From Marinibacterium profundimaris (lineage in GTDB: Bacteria; Pseudomonadota; Alphaproteobacteria; Rhodobacterales; Rhodobacteraceae): a DNA stretch of 64,000 nt. Every line of letters starts with the position of its first letter. Position 1 is the stretch's first letter. A program made the translations under genes and the position numbers. The notes under the pieces are model-generated. The model saw only the letters and a program-made list of their open reading frames with translations. It was not told the DNA's origin and made no database searches. Shown here piece after piece: positions 8,393 to 17,625 of this stretch. The stretch is taken from NCBI RefSeq assembly GCF_002210095.1, contig NZ_AQQR01000005.1, forward strand, positions 62,001-126,000, given 5' to 3'.

Positions 8393-9391
8393 ATGAGAAA
8401 ACCTGACACCCTCGCCTTGTTCTACGATGGCTACGAAAAGCGTGCCGCGGAACAGCCACTCGATCGCTTGCGCAGCGAAGCGCGGGGCATGATGCGTCAG
8501 GCCTATCGGCGCTTTAGGAACTTGCAGCCCTATACCGGTTTTTACACAGCATTTCTCAATCTGAAGCGCAGCCTTGAATCCGATGGCATCCGCGTGCGCA
8601 TCAACGATTTCTCCTATGCGCGGTCCAATCCGAACATGCCGATCGGGCTGACGGGCTTCGACACGGTCTACAAGAACGTGCGCCTTGGGAACCCGGCGAT
8701 GTTCGGGCCGGGGCAGGTGCCCGATCCGAAGGATGTTCTGGACGTGGTGGACGCCTGCAACCTGGAGATCGTGACACAACCCTGCGAATGGTACTGCCAG
8801 CTGTGGCGGCCGGTTCTCGGCGATCGGGTCAAGCCGATGTTCGTGGGCATCGACACTGACGCCTGGCCCGATCAGTCAGGTCGGGACAAGAAAATCGATG
8901 TGATCCTGTACGACAAGATCCGTTGGTTCCGGACGGACCGGGTGCCCGAATTGCTGGATCCGCTCAAGGCACATCTGGAAGCGCGCGGGCTCAGCTATGT
9001 GGTGCTGCGCTATGGCGAGCATCACCTGAGCCAGTTCCGCAGCGCCTGCGCCCAGGCCCGCTGCATGGTCTTCATCTGCGAGCACGAGACCCAGGGGCTG
9101 GCCTATCAGGAGGCGATGTCGGCCGGCCTGCCGATCCTCGCTTGGGATGAAGGCCAGCTTGCTTCGCCGAAGGACCGCGAACAGGCCCCTCCGGGGCTGG
9201 CTGTGTCGTCGGTGCCCTATTTCGACGAGCGCTGCGGGATGCGGGCCAAGGCGGCCGACCTGCTCGCCTCCTTCGATCCATTCTACGATGCTTTGCCAAG
9301 CTATCGGCCACGCGAATACGTTCTCGAAAACCTCAGCCTCGCCGCCGGCGCTCGCCGTTATCTCGAGTTGTTCGAAACCCTAGGCCGCTGA
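8393..9391 (+). CDS. Glycosyltransferase, GT1/GT4-like
   Basis: A 332-residue cytoplasmic protein without the GT2 motifs. The C-terminal half has the look of a GT-B donor-binding domain: ARCMVFICEHETQGLAYQEAMSAGLPILAWDEG, in which the ETQGLAYQEAMS segment matches the E-x7-E signature of GT4-type retaining transferases. The N-terminal half (YTGFYTAFLNLKRSL) would bind the acceptor. It follows the exoM-like gene by 82 bases on the same strand. I recognise the fold class but not the specific family, and sugar and acceptor are unknown. Confidence 0.72.
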   Translation: MRKPDTLALFYDGYEKRAAEQPLDRLRSEARGMMRQAYRRFRNLQPYTGFYTAFLNLKRSLESDGIRVRINDFSYARSNPNMPIGLTGFDTVYKNVRLGNPAMFGPGQVPDPKDVLDVVDACNLEIVTQPCEWYCQLWRPVLGDRVKPMFVGIDTDAWPDQSGRDKKIDVILYDKIRWFRTDRVPELLDPLKAHLEARGLSYVVLRYGEHHLSQFRSACAQARCMVFICEHETQGLAYQEAMSAGLPILAWDEGQLASPKDREQAPPGLAVSSVPYFDERCGMRAKAADLLASFDPFYDALPSYRPREYVLENLSLAAGARRYLELFETLGR

Positions 9392-9598
9392 GCGGCCGCT
9401 GAGGGTGTGCTGCGACGCCGCGCCGAGGCGAGGGACGGGAAGTCGGTGCGCGCGTAACCTGACGGGCGGGGATGAAACAGGCCGCGCTGGCGCGGGCGGG
9501 TCTGTCTTGGCTGGTGTGATTGAGATCAGACCGATCGTGGCCGGGCTCTGGCCCGCTTGCCGGACGGCTGCGGGGGGCGACGGATCCGGCGCTCGGTC

Positions 9599-10603
9599 TC
9601 AGGCCGCCTGACCGCGATCCATCGGCTGCCACGATTTCCAGACCTTCCGCAGATTCATGTCGAGCAAGGTGTCGAGCCCTTCGTTGCGTTCGCTCAGATG
9701 CGCGGCGAGATAGCTTTCGGTTTCGGGCTTCATCGGCGGCGCCTTCTCGGCCCGGAACAGGATCGGGTTCACCTTGTGAAACCACTTCTGATAGATCTTG
9801 TTGTTGATGTCGTCGCGTCGGGTCCAGTCGGTTTTCATGTGGGTTCGGTAGCGCAGGCGCGCGACGCGTTTGCCGACATGGTTCATCAGCATCTGGCCCC
9901 GCGGCCAGACCGGATAATAGCTTCGGTTGAACCAAAGATCGTAATCCGACACATCGAACCGCTCGATCCCGATGAAATCGGCAATGCGGTCCATGTTGGC
10001 CTGAATGTCCTTTTGGAAATCCTCCATCAGGATCACCAGCACCTTGTCACTGCCCAGTACGTCGAACCATGTCCGCAAATGCGGTGCATAGGTTGATTGC
10101 GCCACGATCTGCGGCATCGCCGTCAGCGCGTTCTCGAAGGAACAGGTCGCGCGCATCATCTTCATTTCGTGCCAGTATTGCGAATAGGCCCGCCGCACCG
10201 GATCGCGCAGCATGAATATGACCTTTGCGTCCGGCAACCGCGCCTTCACCCGACGAGGCGCTATCGGCGAGAACAGATACTGCGTGGAATCCTCCCCCAG
10301 CAGCTTGTGATTGCCCAGCTTCGCATAGAGCCCGCGATACCATTCGGCCCGCGCACCATCATCCGTCGCCGTGTCCAGCCAGTGCAATTGTCCGCCCTCT
10401 ACTCGGAAGAAATCCGGCCAGTTGAGCGGATCGTCGGCATCGAAGAAATTCACTTCATCCTGCGGCAGCGCGATTTCGGGATGCTGATCCAGGATGAAAT
10501 GCAAAGAGGTCGTCCCGCATTTAGGAGCCCCTCCGATGATGAAATCGGGTGCGGGGGCACGGGAGGCCGAAGCGGGGCGGCGGGTGAGCGGCGTATGTGT
10601 CAC
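9599..10603 (-). CDS. PAPS-dependent sulfotransferase
   Basis: A 334-residue sulfotransferase. The 5'-phosphosulfate loop is IIGGAPKCGTTSL near residue 22, and the 3'-phosphate site is MLRDPVRRAYSQYWHEMK near residue 133; both are the diagnostic PAPS-binding elements. Translation starts at GTG 10603, preceded by a strong GGAGGAG about 8 bases upstream. In a polysaccharide cluster such an enzyme most likely sulfates a sugar hydroxyl of the repeat unit, so the polymer may be anionic sulfated EPS. It runs with the flippase gene on the minus strand and converges on the GT at 8393-9391. Sulfation of a lipid or small molecule is an alternative. Confidence 0.85.
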   Translation of the reverse strand: MTHTPLTRRPASASRAPAPDFIIGGAPKCGTTSLHFILDQHPEIALPQDEVNFFDADDPLNWPDFFRVEGGQLHWLDTATDDGARAEWYRGLYAKLGNHKLLGEDSTQYLFSPIAPRRVKARLPDAKVIFMLRDPVRRAYSQYWHEMKMMRATCSFENALTAMPQIVAQSTYAPHLRTWFDVLGSDKVLVILMEDFQKDIQANMDRIADFIGIERFDVSDYDLWFNRSYYPVWPRGQMLMNHVGKRVARLRYRTHMKTDWTRRDDINNKIYQKWFHKVNPILFRAEKAPPMKPETESYLAAHLSERNEGLDTLLDMNLRKVWKSWQPMDRGQAA

Positions 10604-10670
10604 CTTGGGGTCTCCTCCGTTTGCGGGACATAGGGTGCGTGCGGGTCTGCCGGGCGCGCTGGACAGCGGG

Positions 10671-12200
10671 CTATTGGGGGCTCAGCGGCGGTGGCATGGG
10701 GGCGCTATTCGTGTTGATGGGGCGGGCCGACTGAGCGTCATCGGCACGGAACATACCGACCGCGCGGCGCAGGCCCTTCCAATTGATCGCGACCTCCACG
10801 CCAAGCCCGGCGATGCCGATCAAAATGGCGAGCCCGGCTGCACCCCAGTCGGATGGCGCCAGGATACGCGTCAGCTGCCAATAGATCGCGATGCTCACCG
10901 TGGCGACGGCCAGGCCGGGCACCAGCACCGCGATGGCGTCCCGGTAGCTCAGCGGGATCAGCTGCCGGGCCATCTGCCAGCCGCGCGGCACCATGATGAA
11001 GGACCAAACAGTCATCGATATGGCAACCGCTTGAAGGCTGTGGAAGGCCGACAGGCCCAGCACGATCTGCAGCACCATACCCTCGACCGTGATCCGCACC
11101 AGCCGGTCGGTGCGCGATAGCGCCCGGAACAAGCAATTGAGGAAGAACAGCACGATGGCTTCCAGCGTCAGCCCGCCAATCGACATGGCGAAGATCGGCG
11201 CCACCGGTCGCCATTCATCGCCCAGGAAAAGCGCGAAGATCGGCGCGCTGCCGGCGGCGAGCATGGCCATGGGGACGATAAGGATAAGCGCCAGGAGACG
11301 CATGGAACCCAGATATATCTCGGCCAGCCGTTGGGGATTGCCCTGGGCCTTGGCCATGCGGACATAGACGATGCTGGACATGGGCCCGGCGATACCGAAT
11401 TGCGCAAGCCGGCTGAAGCGCTGGCTCATTGCGAAGTAGCCCACATCCTTGGCCCCCAGCACGCGACCTATGATCAACACAAGGAACTGCCGGCGCACCG
11501 TTGAGAGGATGCTTTGGATGATCGTGTCGCGGGCGAAAACCAGGTGATGGCCCAGCTTGTCGGCGCGGAACACCCAGGCGGGGCGGAAGGTGCTGAGCCG
11601 GACAATGCCGACGAGCCGCACGAGCGCAAGCGCCAGCTGCTGCGCCACCAGCGCCCAGACGCCGGCGCCAACCAGCGCCAGCCCCACGGCCAGCGCCAGG
11701 CTGACCGTCGTGGTCGTCATCTGCACCCGCGCGATTGCGTTGAACTTCTCGCGCCGTTCGACTTCCGCGTTTGGCGCAGCCGTTATCGCCTGGACGAGGG
11801 GCACAGTGGAAAGCACAGCCAGCAGCCCGACCAGCCGTGGTTCGTCGTAGAACCAGGCCATTACCGGGCCGAGGGCGCAGGTGATCAGCGCCAGCCCCAA
11901 GCCCACCGCGACCATCAGCCAGAAAACGCTGGACCATTCCTCGTGATCATACTCGGACGCGCGGATAAGCGAGCGCCCCAGACCGGAATCGCTAAGGGTC
12001 TGGGTCAGGATCACGGCCGTCATCGCCAGCGCCATGATGGCGAAATCCTCGATGGACAGTTGCCGGGCCATGATCGGCAGCACCAGAATCTGCGAGACCG
12101 CCAGGAAAACGCGGGCCGAGGCCAGCGATCCGACGCTGACCAGAAATCCGCGTGCGCCCCCGGTTTCGCTGCTCCATTTGTTGGGAGGCCTGGGGCTCAT
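10671..12200 (-). CDS. exoT: Wzx/ExoT-type polysaccharide flippase (MOP superfamily)
   Basis: A polytopic inner-membrane protein with about 12-14 hydrophobic segments and few charged residues between them, typical of lipid-linked oligosaccharide flippases (PF01943/PF13440). Conserved-looking features include the N-terminal GGARGFLVSVGSLASARVF and the second-half VGYFAMSQRFSRL. It would move the completed undecaprenyl-linked repeat across the membrane for polymerisation. ATG 12200 (protein starts MSPRPPN) is chosen over the upstream ATG at 12260 because it gives the usual length (509, ExoT about 494) and has GGAG about 8 bases upstream. It is in the same direction as the sulfotransferase, whose GTG start lies 67 bases past this gene's stop. 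Confidence 0.85.
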   Translation of the reverse strand: MSPRPPNKWSSETGGARGFLVSVGSLASARVFLAVSQILVLPIMARQLSIEDFAIMALAMTAVILTQTLSDSGLGRSLIRASEYDHEEWSSVFWLMVAVGLGLALITCALGPVMAWFYDEPRLVGLLAVLSTVPLVQAITAAPNAEVERREKFNAIARVQMTTTTVSLALAVGLALVGAGVWALVAQQLALALVRLVGIVRLSTFRPAWVFRADKLGHHLVFARDTIIQSILSTVRRQFLVLIIGRVLGAKDVGYFAMSQRFSRLAQFGIAGPMSSIVYVRMAKAQGNPQRLAEIYLGSMRLLALILIVPMAMLAAGSAPIFALFLGDEWRPVAPIFAMSIGGLTLEAIVLFFLNCLFRALSRTDRLVRITVEGMVLQIVLGLSAFHSLQAVAISMTVWSFIMVPRGWQMARQLIPLSYRDAIAVLVPGLAVATVSIAIYWQLTRILAPSDWGAAGLAILIGIAGLGVEVAINWKGLRRAVGMFRADDAQSARPINTNSAPMPPPLSPQ

Positions 12201-12398
12201 CCGCGTGCTCCGGGAACTGGTACGGCGTGCTGGTGAGTGCCGGAATTCAGGCGGCCGCACATATGAAATCGTGAAATCAGAGATGTGCCGCAGAATTGAC
12301 GGCCATTTTCGAGAATGTCTTTTTCATATGGCCCGAAGCGCTATTTGCGGCAAGCTTTCCGGTGGTCCGACACGAATGTCAGGCGATCCATGTCCGAT

Positions 12399-12680
12399 TC
12401 AGCGCATGCAAAAGGCATTTCCGGCAGGCTCGTGCGTCGCAAAGCCCAAATCCATCCCGTGGCACCGGCCCGATTCGATCAGGCCCGCCAGGGTTGTAAA
12501 ATTTCTGTCGAGTGTTCTGTCACTGCGGACGGTGCTTGCGACACCCGTCGCTGCCATGCCGAGCTCGTCGATCACACCGCGGAGCCGGTTGTCCCAATCC
12601 GCGGCAATGGCCGGGCTTGGAAGCCGGACTGCCTGTCGTTCGATTGGCGCAACAAGGCCGTCCCCAGGCGCCTGCGCGCG
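12399..12680 (-). pseudogene. Possible decayed gene fragment, unrecognised
   Basis: Within the gap 12201-12815 a leftward frame of 94 codons reads like protein (for example LRGVIDELGMAATGVAST and RTLDRNFTTLAGLIESGR), ending at a TGA at 12399-12401 and bounded upstream by a stop at 12681-12683. It has no plausible start at its 5' end and no family I can name. Codon choice is similar to that of real genes nearby. I take it as a possible C-terminal remnant of a lost gene; it could equally be chance. The rest of 12201-12815 shows no supported feature. Confidence 0.25.
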
Positions 12681-12815
12681 TCACGGGAACCTCCAGGCGA
12701 TCACGGCTTAGAAGGCCCCGCGCTTCGGCGAACACCTAGGGCAGAGTGCCAGACGCCGAACAGGCCGGCAGCCAGAAGCGCCAGACCTGCGAAACTGCCG
12801 CCGCGCAGGCGCATC

Positions 12816-13202
12816 TCAGATCGCGGCGACGGCTTTCGCCAGAAGATCGCGGACCTCACCTGCAACAGCCGTCAGTTCGGCGTTCTCGATCGCCTGCATT
12901 GAGGCAACCGGATCGATGGCGCTGACCTCCACGCCACCCTCGACCTCGCGCAGGATGACGTTGCAGGGCAGCATCGCGCCCACCCGAGGCTCGATCCCGA
13001 TCGCCTGATGCGCCATCTTCGGATTGCAGGCGCCGAGGATGCGATAGGCCGGCATGTCCACGTCCAGCTTCTTCTTCATCGTCACCTTGACGTCGATCTC
13101 GGTCAGCACGCCAAAGCCATTGTCCGCCAGCGCTTTTCGCGTCCGGTCGTCGATGCTGTCGATATCCGCGCCAGAAATCATTCTGTTGATCGTGTAGCTC
13201 AT
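12816..13202 (-). CDS. DUF302-family protein, cytoplasmic
   Basis: A 128-residue protein of the DUF302 family (PF03625), recognised by the arrangement GFGVLTEIDVKVTMKKKL, then ILGACNPKMAHQAI and the core CNVILRE. It lacks a signal peptide, unlike the second DUF302 protein at 26455-26880 in the sox operon. The biochemical role of the family is not established; members often lie near sulfur or stress genes. The two cysteines (GACNP and LPCNV) are typical. The gene stands alone on the minus strand between the exopolysaccharide cluster and the decayed region. Confidence 0.82.
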   Translation of the reverse strand: MSYTINRMISGADIDSIDDRTRKALADNGFGVLTEIDVKVTMKKKLDVDMPAYRILGACNPKMAHQAIGIEPRVGAMLPCNVILREVEGGVEVSAIDPVASMQAIENAELTAVAGEVRDLLAKAVAAI

Positions 13203-13406
13203 CGAAAAGCCCTTTCTCTCATTTGCTTCGGTCCTGCACCGCGGCCTTGACGGCGATCGGCGCCGAACACCTTCGCGAAACCGGCCACTGGCTGAACAAC
13301 CAAGCGGCGACCCCGCATTTACCAGTCCGACGACGAGCTCGCGCGATGCGACGCTTCCGGCGGATGCGAAGTCCTCAGATGTTTGCCGCCATCCAAGCCT
13401 CTCACG

Positions 13407-14350
13407 TCAGAATTTCAAGCTTAGCCGCGCCGCCGCTCTTGCCAAGCGGCGCCAGCTTAGCACGGCTGAAAGGCAGGGCCGCTGTCCAAGCCGAAACGCG
13501 TTCGAACCCGTCCCGCACCACCCGTCCTCAGGCTGATTGTCGATGTCGAGGTTCGCATCATCGCCCGTGTCGCGCCGTCCCGGTCCGCCGCCATTGTCAT
13601 TGCGAGGCGGCGGTGCCGGGGGCGGAGCGAAGTCCTGGTTGTCGAACTCGGTCGGCGGCCCGGTGCCGAACCCGCCGTCCGGGCTGCGCGACGAGCCCAT
13701 TTCGACGAATGTCTGCCCGGCGTCGATCCGTGCGATGGCCAGGCGGAAGGCTGTGAGGGCTTCTTCGATCAGGGAACTGCCGTCGGGGAAGTCCTCCATC
13801 GTGCGGGGCAGTTCCTGGGTCTCGCCGGGAACCGGAGAAACCCGCCACATGGTCGAGATCGAGGTGATGATCCCGATCAGCTCGCCGTCCAGTCCCGACA
13901 GGTCGATCTGGCCGTCCGGATCGGGGTTCAGCGCCACGAGGATCTTCGCGATCCGTTCTCGAGGAAGATCTGGGTCGACACGTTGGTGCCGCGGATGCCC
14001 ATGGTGGCGGCGGGGGTCGTGACATCCATGTCGCCGGTCTTGGCCACCTGGCCGGCGATGAACACGAAGCCGCCCTGGATCAGGTCGAACTTGCCGGTGT
14101 CGTTGCCGCCGCCGGGAGAATAGCCGAGCTGATTGATGACCATGCGCGAATCCGGAGCCAACGAGAAGGTCGTGCCGTCGGCGAAGGTCGTCGACAGCGT
14201 TCCGCCGGGTCCCGTCGACAGCACGTCGTTCTGGAAGATCTTCACCCCGACATTGAGCGGTTCGACCGTCCCGTCGGCGCGCGGCACGGTGGCCGGGCCC
14301 GAGATCTTCTCGACCTGGCCGACAGGCACGAGATCGGCGGCGCCGCCCAG
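13407..14350 (-). pseudogene. FecR-domain gene, truncated and frameshifted
   Basis: A leftward remnant in two frames. The first (from about 14350) reads VPVGQVEKISGPA, LSTTFADGTTFSLAPDSRMVI and VTTPAATMGIRGT, a clear FecR/DUF4384-like domain as found in large alphaproteobacterial FecR proteins. Near 13955-13965 the frame breaks after STQIFLE. The reading continues in another frame as ERIAKILVALNPDPDG and runs to a Pro/Gly-rich tail ending near 13407. There is no start codon or signal sequence; the 5' end fuses directly to the opposite-strand cyclase fragment. A single sequencing error could explain the frameshift, but not the missing N-terminus. Confidence 0.72.
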
Positions 14351-15388
14351 CTGGACAAACTCCGCCGCACCGAGTTCACCGTCCGGCCGGACGCCGACGG
14401 TGTCTATCGTCGCGTGCCTATCGCCATGAAGGTGCAGGACGCACTGCGCCTGACCCTGTCGATGGAACTGCTGCGGGTCGCAACCGGGGGACAGGCCTTT
14501 GCCATCCGGTCGAACGAGGCCGGCATAGACGGGATCGTGGTCGCCGGGCAGTTTATCCGGACCGAGGCGGACGCCACGGTCTGGCCCCGGTTTTCGTACT
14601 CGGACCCGGACCGGTTCGTGTCGGCCGGCGATCTCCTGGCGGACCGGGTGCCGCCGGGGCGGCTGAACGGGCACCTTGTCCTGGTCGGCACCTCGGCGAT
14701 CGGGCTGGAGGATTTCCGGGCGACCCCGCTGGGCGTGCCGATGGCGGGGGTCGAGATCCATGCGCAGCTTCTGGAAAACGTGCTGGCCGGAGAGCTGCTG
14801 CTCAGGCCGAACTTCTCGGATGCGCTGGAACTGACCATCGCCATGGCGATAGGCCTGCTGGTCATCGTGCTGGCGCCGATGATCTCGGCCCGAAGGCTGA
14901 TCTTCGGCTCGGTTCTGCTGATCGGGGGTTACATCGGTTTCAGCTATTATATCTTCATCGACCGGAACCAGTTGCTGGACCCGACCTTTCCGGCGAGCGC
15001 CACGATCCTGGTGCTGATGCTGTTGTCCGGATCGAACTACCTGCGCGAGGAATTCCGGAAACAGCAGATCCGCAGCGTGTTCGGCCAGTACGTCTCGCCC
15101 GCGCTGGTGGCGCGGATGGCGGACACGCCCGGGGCGCTTCAGCTGGGGGGAGAGCGGCAGGACCTGACCGTGCTCTTTTCGGACGTCCGCGATTTCACGG
15201 CCGTGGCAGAGAGCTTCAGGGATCATCCCCGTCAGCTGACCCGGTTCATGAACCGCTTCCTTACCGAGATGTCGACGGAGATCATGGAGCGTGGCGGAAC
15301 GATCGGCAACTTCATGGGCGAGGCGGTGATGGCCCTCTGGAACGCGCCGCTGGAGGATCCGAACCACGCCAGGCACGCCTGCGCCGCG
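14351..15388 (+). pseudogene. CHASE2-adenylate/guanylate cyclase gene fragment
   Basis: An open frame encoding the middle of a class III cyclase receptor. The C-terminal part of a CHASE2 domain comes first (TEFTVRPDADGVYRRVP, then GHLVLVGTSAIGLEDFRATPL and GVEIHAQLLENV). Three transmembrane segments follow (about codons 150-230), then the start of the catalytic domain (RSVFGQYVSPALVARM, LTVLFSDVRDFTAVAE, GGTIGNFMGEAVMALWNAP). The beginning of CHASE2 and signal anchor are missing. The catalytic domain stops at HARHACAA, where the sequence switches into TolC-like DNA on the other strand, so the second half of the cyclase (transition-state Asn/Arg region) is lost. It is not functional as seen. 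Confidence 0.8.
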
Positions 15389-15840
15389 CGCAGGGCCTCC
15401 TGGACCACGGCGAGTTCGACCTGCAGCTGCGCCAGCCGTTGACGGGCGCTGAGGGTATGGACCGTCCGGGCCGCCGCGAGCTCGTTCTCGGCCTGCTCGA
15501 TCGAGGCCGCCAGGCGCTGCAGCCTACATCCGTTCGTAGAGCGCCTCGTTCTTGCGTTCGAGCAGGGCCGCGATGCGTTCCCTGCGGCCACCGTTGGAGA
15601 TGTTCCAGTTCATCGACAGGCCCAGGTAGGCCCGGCTGTCGGTGCCGTAGGAGCCGTCGAGGTCATCGCCGACCGAGGCGGTCGCGCCGAGCATCACCTG
15701 CGGAAGGTGGTCGGCCTGGGCGGCCCGGCTTTCGAATTCGCGCGCACCGATCTGCGAATTCGCGGCCTTGATGCGAAAGTTGTTTGTCTGCGCGCTGCTG
15801 ATCTGCACAACACTGGCCGTTGGCTGAATGATCGTGGTGA
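15376..15840 (-). pseudogene. TolC-type outer membrane efflux gene fragment
   Basis: A leftward remnant of an outer-membrane efflux protein in two frames. The first part reads AANSQIGAREFESRAAQADHLP, YLGLSMNWNISNGG and RRERIAALLERKNEALYERM before a stop at 15524. A shifted frame then continues LAASIEQAENELAAARTV and LAQLQVELAVVQEALRAAQ, the long alpha-helical pattern of TolC repeats. Both ends are missing: no signal peptide upstream, no second half downstream. It meets the cyclase fragment at a GC-rich micro-homology near 15380. Together with its neighbours it looks like debris of a type I secretion or signalling locus. Confidence 0.65.
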
Positions 15841-16158
15841 GGTCGGGCCCGGGAAATTTCGAAAACAGGAACGCGCGATGCTCGGCGCGATGTATGGGAC
15901 AGCCATCCTGTCCTTGCGCAGTCGGGTTCGTGGTCGTCTTGCAGCCCCACGGGACCGCCTTTGCACGGCGGTCGTCTCGGGCTGCCACGCGACGGCTCGT
16001 GGCGGGTGCTATGCCGAACGGATACGGGAGGGGGGGCAGGGTATCCTGCAGGTCGATGGCTCTGCCGGGCTCTGTCAGAAGGGCTCTGGTCCAGACGGGC
16101 AGGACGGGTTCGGAGCATCGAGCCTGGGCCAAATCCCGGCCGCCCCGGACCGCCAGAG
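15841..16158. other. Non-coding stretch between TolC debris and soxT
   Basis: No frame on either strand shows a recognisable protein, and the long frames crossing it are shadows of soxT or the TolC remnant. I see no convincing terminator after soxT and no repeat. It may be further decayed DNA belonging to the rearranged region on its left. Confidence 0.5.
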
Positions 16159-17205
16159 TCAGACCGAGTAACCGACGATCAGGTGCCGCAGCCCAAGGGC
16201 CGCGCCGGCAAAGATCAGCAGAAGCGTAAGAGGGGCGCTGTAGGCGAGCACGGAAAACGCCGAGACGCCCTGGCCAATGCTGCAGCCGAAGGCCAGGATG
16301 GCGCCTGCGCCCATCATCGCCGCGCCGAGGATCTGCCGTTTGAGTTCGCGGGAATCGTCGCAGGCCTCCCAGCGGAATTCGCGCCGCAACAGCGCCCCGA
16401 TCAGGGCCCCCAGCAGGACACCGAATATGGAGCCGACGCCGAATGAGAGCGGTGTGCCGGATGCGGTCATCAGATAGATCAGGGTCTCCCCCAGTGGCGC
16501 GGCGAAGGTGTGGGTGCGGGCGGGGAAGGTTGAAAAGCCGACATCGGCGATCCATTGCGTGCCGATCCAGCCCGATACGATGGCGAGCCCGACCATGGCG
16601 CCCCAGAAGACCTGGCGGGGCCGCATCGGTACCCGCTGACCGGAAAACGCGACGCCGATCGGGATCAGGCCGATCGCCACGCCGCAGACCCAGGCCGGCA
16701 GGCCGGTTCGGGACTCGATCAGAAGCGACAGGCTTTGCGGGCTGTTCGCTTCGTACACCGGAAACACGGCGACCCTGAGCTGGGCCAGCGGACCTGACAT
16801 GAGGATATATGCGGATACCCCCATCACGACGACAATCACGAGCGAGCGCAGATCGCCGCCGCCGAGGCGGGCCAGCGCGCCGTAGCCGCAGTTGCCGCTG
16901 AGCGCCATGCCGTAGCCGAAGAGCAGCGCGCCGACGATCGTGGCCAGCGGGCTCCAGGTCATGGCGACATAGGCGGTGTCTTCGGGACGGATCAGGCCGG
17001 CCCACATCGCCAGATGCGCCGAGATCACGGCGGTGCCGATGGCGATGCCCCACGTTCTGATGCGCCGGTCGTCGGCCCCGTAAAGCAGATCCTCTATGGC
17101 GCCGAGCGTGCAGAACCGGCCGCAGCGGGCGGCCAGGCCCAGCACGATCCCTCCGGCCAGCCCAATCAGCGCAACGAATTGCGCCTCGGATAGATAATCC
17201 AGCAT
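16159..17205 (-). CDS. soxT: SoxT-like YeeE/YedE sulfur transporter
   Basis: An inner-membrane permease of the YeeE/YedE (DUF395) family, 348 residues with about ten hydrophobic segments. The two family signatures are present: GLAARCGRFCTLGAI near the N-terminus and FGYGMALSGNCGYGALARLGGG in the middle, plus a third GCSIGQGVSAFS. The cysteines in these loops are the proposed sulfur-relay residues in this family. It is the third gene of a soxS-soxR-soxT run, the same order described as soxSRT in Pseudaminobacter, 36 bases after soxR. Its likely task is bringing thiosulfate or a signalling sulfur species into the cytoplasm. The substrate is inferred from context. Confidence 0.85.
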   Translation of the reverse strand: MLDYLSEAQFVALIGLAGGIVLGLAARCGRFCTLGAIEDLLYGADDRRIRTWGIAIGTAVISAHLAMWAGLIRPEDTAYVAMTWSPLATIVGALLFGYGMALSGNCGYGALARLGGGDLRSLVIVVVMGVSAYILMSGPLAQLRVAVFPVYEANSPQSLSLLIESRTGLPAWVCGVAIGLIPIGVAFSGQRVPMRPRQVFWGAMVGLAIVSGWIGTQWIADVGFSTFPARTHTFAAPLGETLIYLMTASGTPLSFGVGSIFGVLLGALIGALLRREFRWEACDDSRELKRQILGAAMMGAGAILAFGCSIGQGVSAFSVLAYSAPLTLLLIFAGAALGLRHLIVGYSV

Positions 17206-17241
17206 TTCATCGCCCTGTGCCCGACCGCACGAGGCATGCGG

Positions 17242-17622
17242 TCACTCCTCCCGACAGAACAGGTCGTAGACAACTTCCATGATTTTGCGCGGCCGTTCGT
17301 CTGTCAAGGCGTAGTAGATGGTCTTGCCCTCCCGCCTTGGTGTGACCAGTCCTTCCAGCCGCAGCCGCGACAGTTGCTGAGAGACAGCGGCCTGTCGCGC
17401 AGAGAGCAGTTCCTCCAGTTCCGTCACCGATTTCTCGCCCGAGGCGAGGTGACAGAGGATCATCATCCGGCCCTCGTGGCCAAGCGCCTTGAGGAAGTTC
17501 GACGCGCGCATCGCATTGCGCATCATTCGCTCCATGTCATCGGACGAGGTGTTCTTGTCGAAGACGGGCAGCTTGGTGTCCGGTTCGTCCGCGTCATTCA
17601 TCCTGTCGTTGTCTGCCGGCAT
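17242..17622 (-). CDS. soxR: SoxR, ArsR-family repressor of sox genes
   Basis: A 126-residue winged-helix repressor. The HTH region is SVTELEELLSARQAAVSQQLSRLRLEGLV (written in parts: recognition helix around AAVSQQLSRL), followed by the wing RREGKTIYYAL. Two cysteines, C57 (MILCHL) and C123 (LFCREE), sit where the BigR/SqrR/SoxR class forms a polysulfide bridge on exposure to persulfide, which releases DNA. The gene starts 3 bases after soxS. Three sites of the form ATTC-N8-GAAT (18041, 19470, 21778) in the sox region match the operator of this class, so SoxR probably controls the soxSRT, soxV/W, soxX and soxB promoters. Confidence 0.92.
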   Translation of the reverse strand: MPADNDRMNDADEPDTKLPVFDKNTSSDDMERMMRNAMRASNFLKALGHEGRMMILCHLASGEKSVTELEELLSARQAAVSQQLSRLRLEGLVTPRREGKTIYYALTDERPRKIMEVVYDLFCREE

Positions 17623-17625
17623 CGG

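Noticed and set aside
9381-9402. Tandem CGGCCGCTGAG at the end of the GT gene
   Set aside because: Only two imperfect copies of 11 bases; a local slippage duplication with no evident function.
12315-12902. A rightward 195-codon frame in the gap after exoT
   Set aside because: It has no domain and overlaps the DUF302 gene on the other strand; a leftward fragment at 12399-12680 is more protein-like, and even that is doubtful.
15524-17053. A leftward frame of 509 codons covering soxT DNA and the TolC remnant
   Set aside because: Only its last part (TolC-like) is meaningful. The first two thirds is a frame-shifted reading of soxT.
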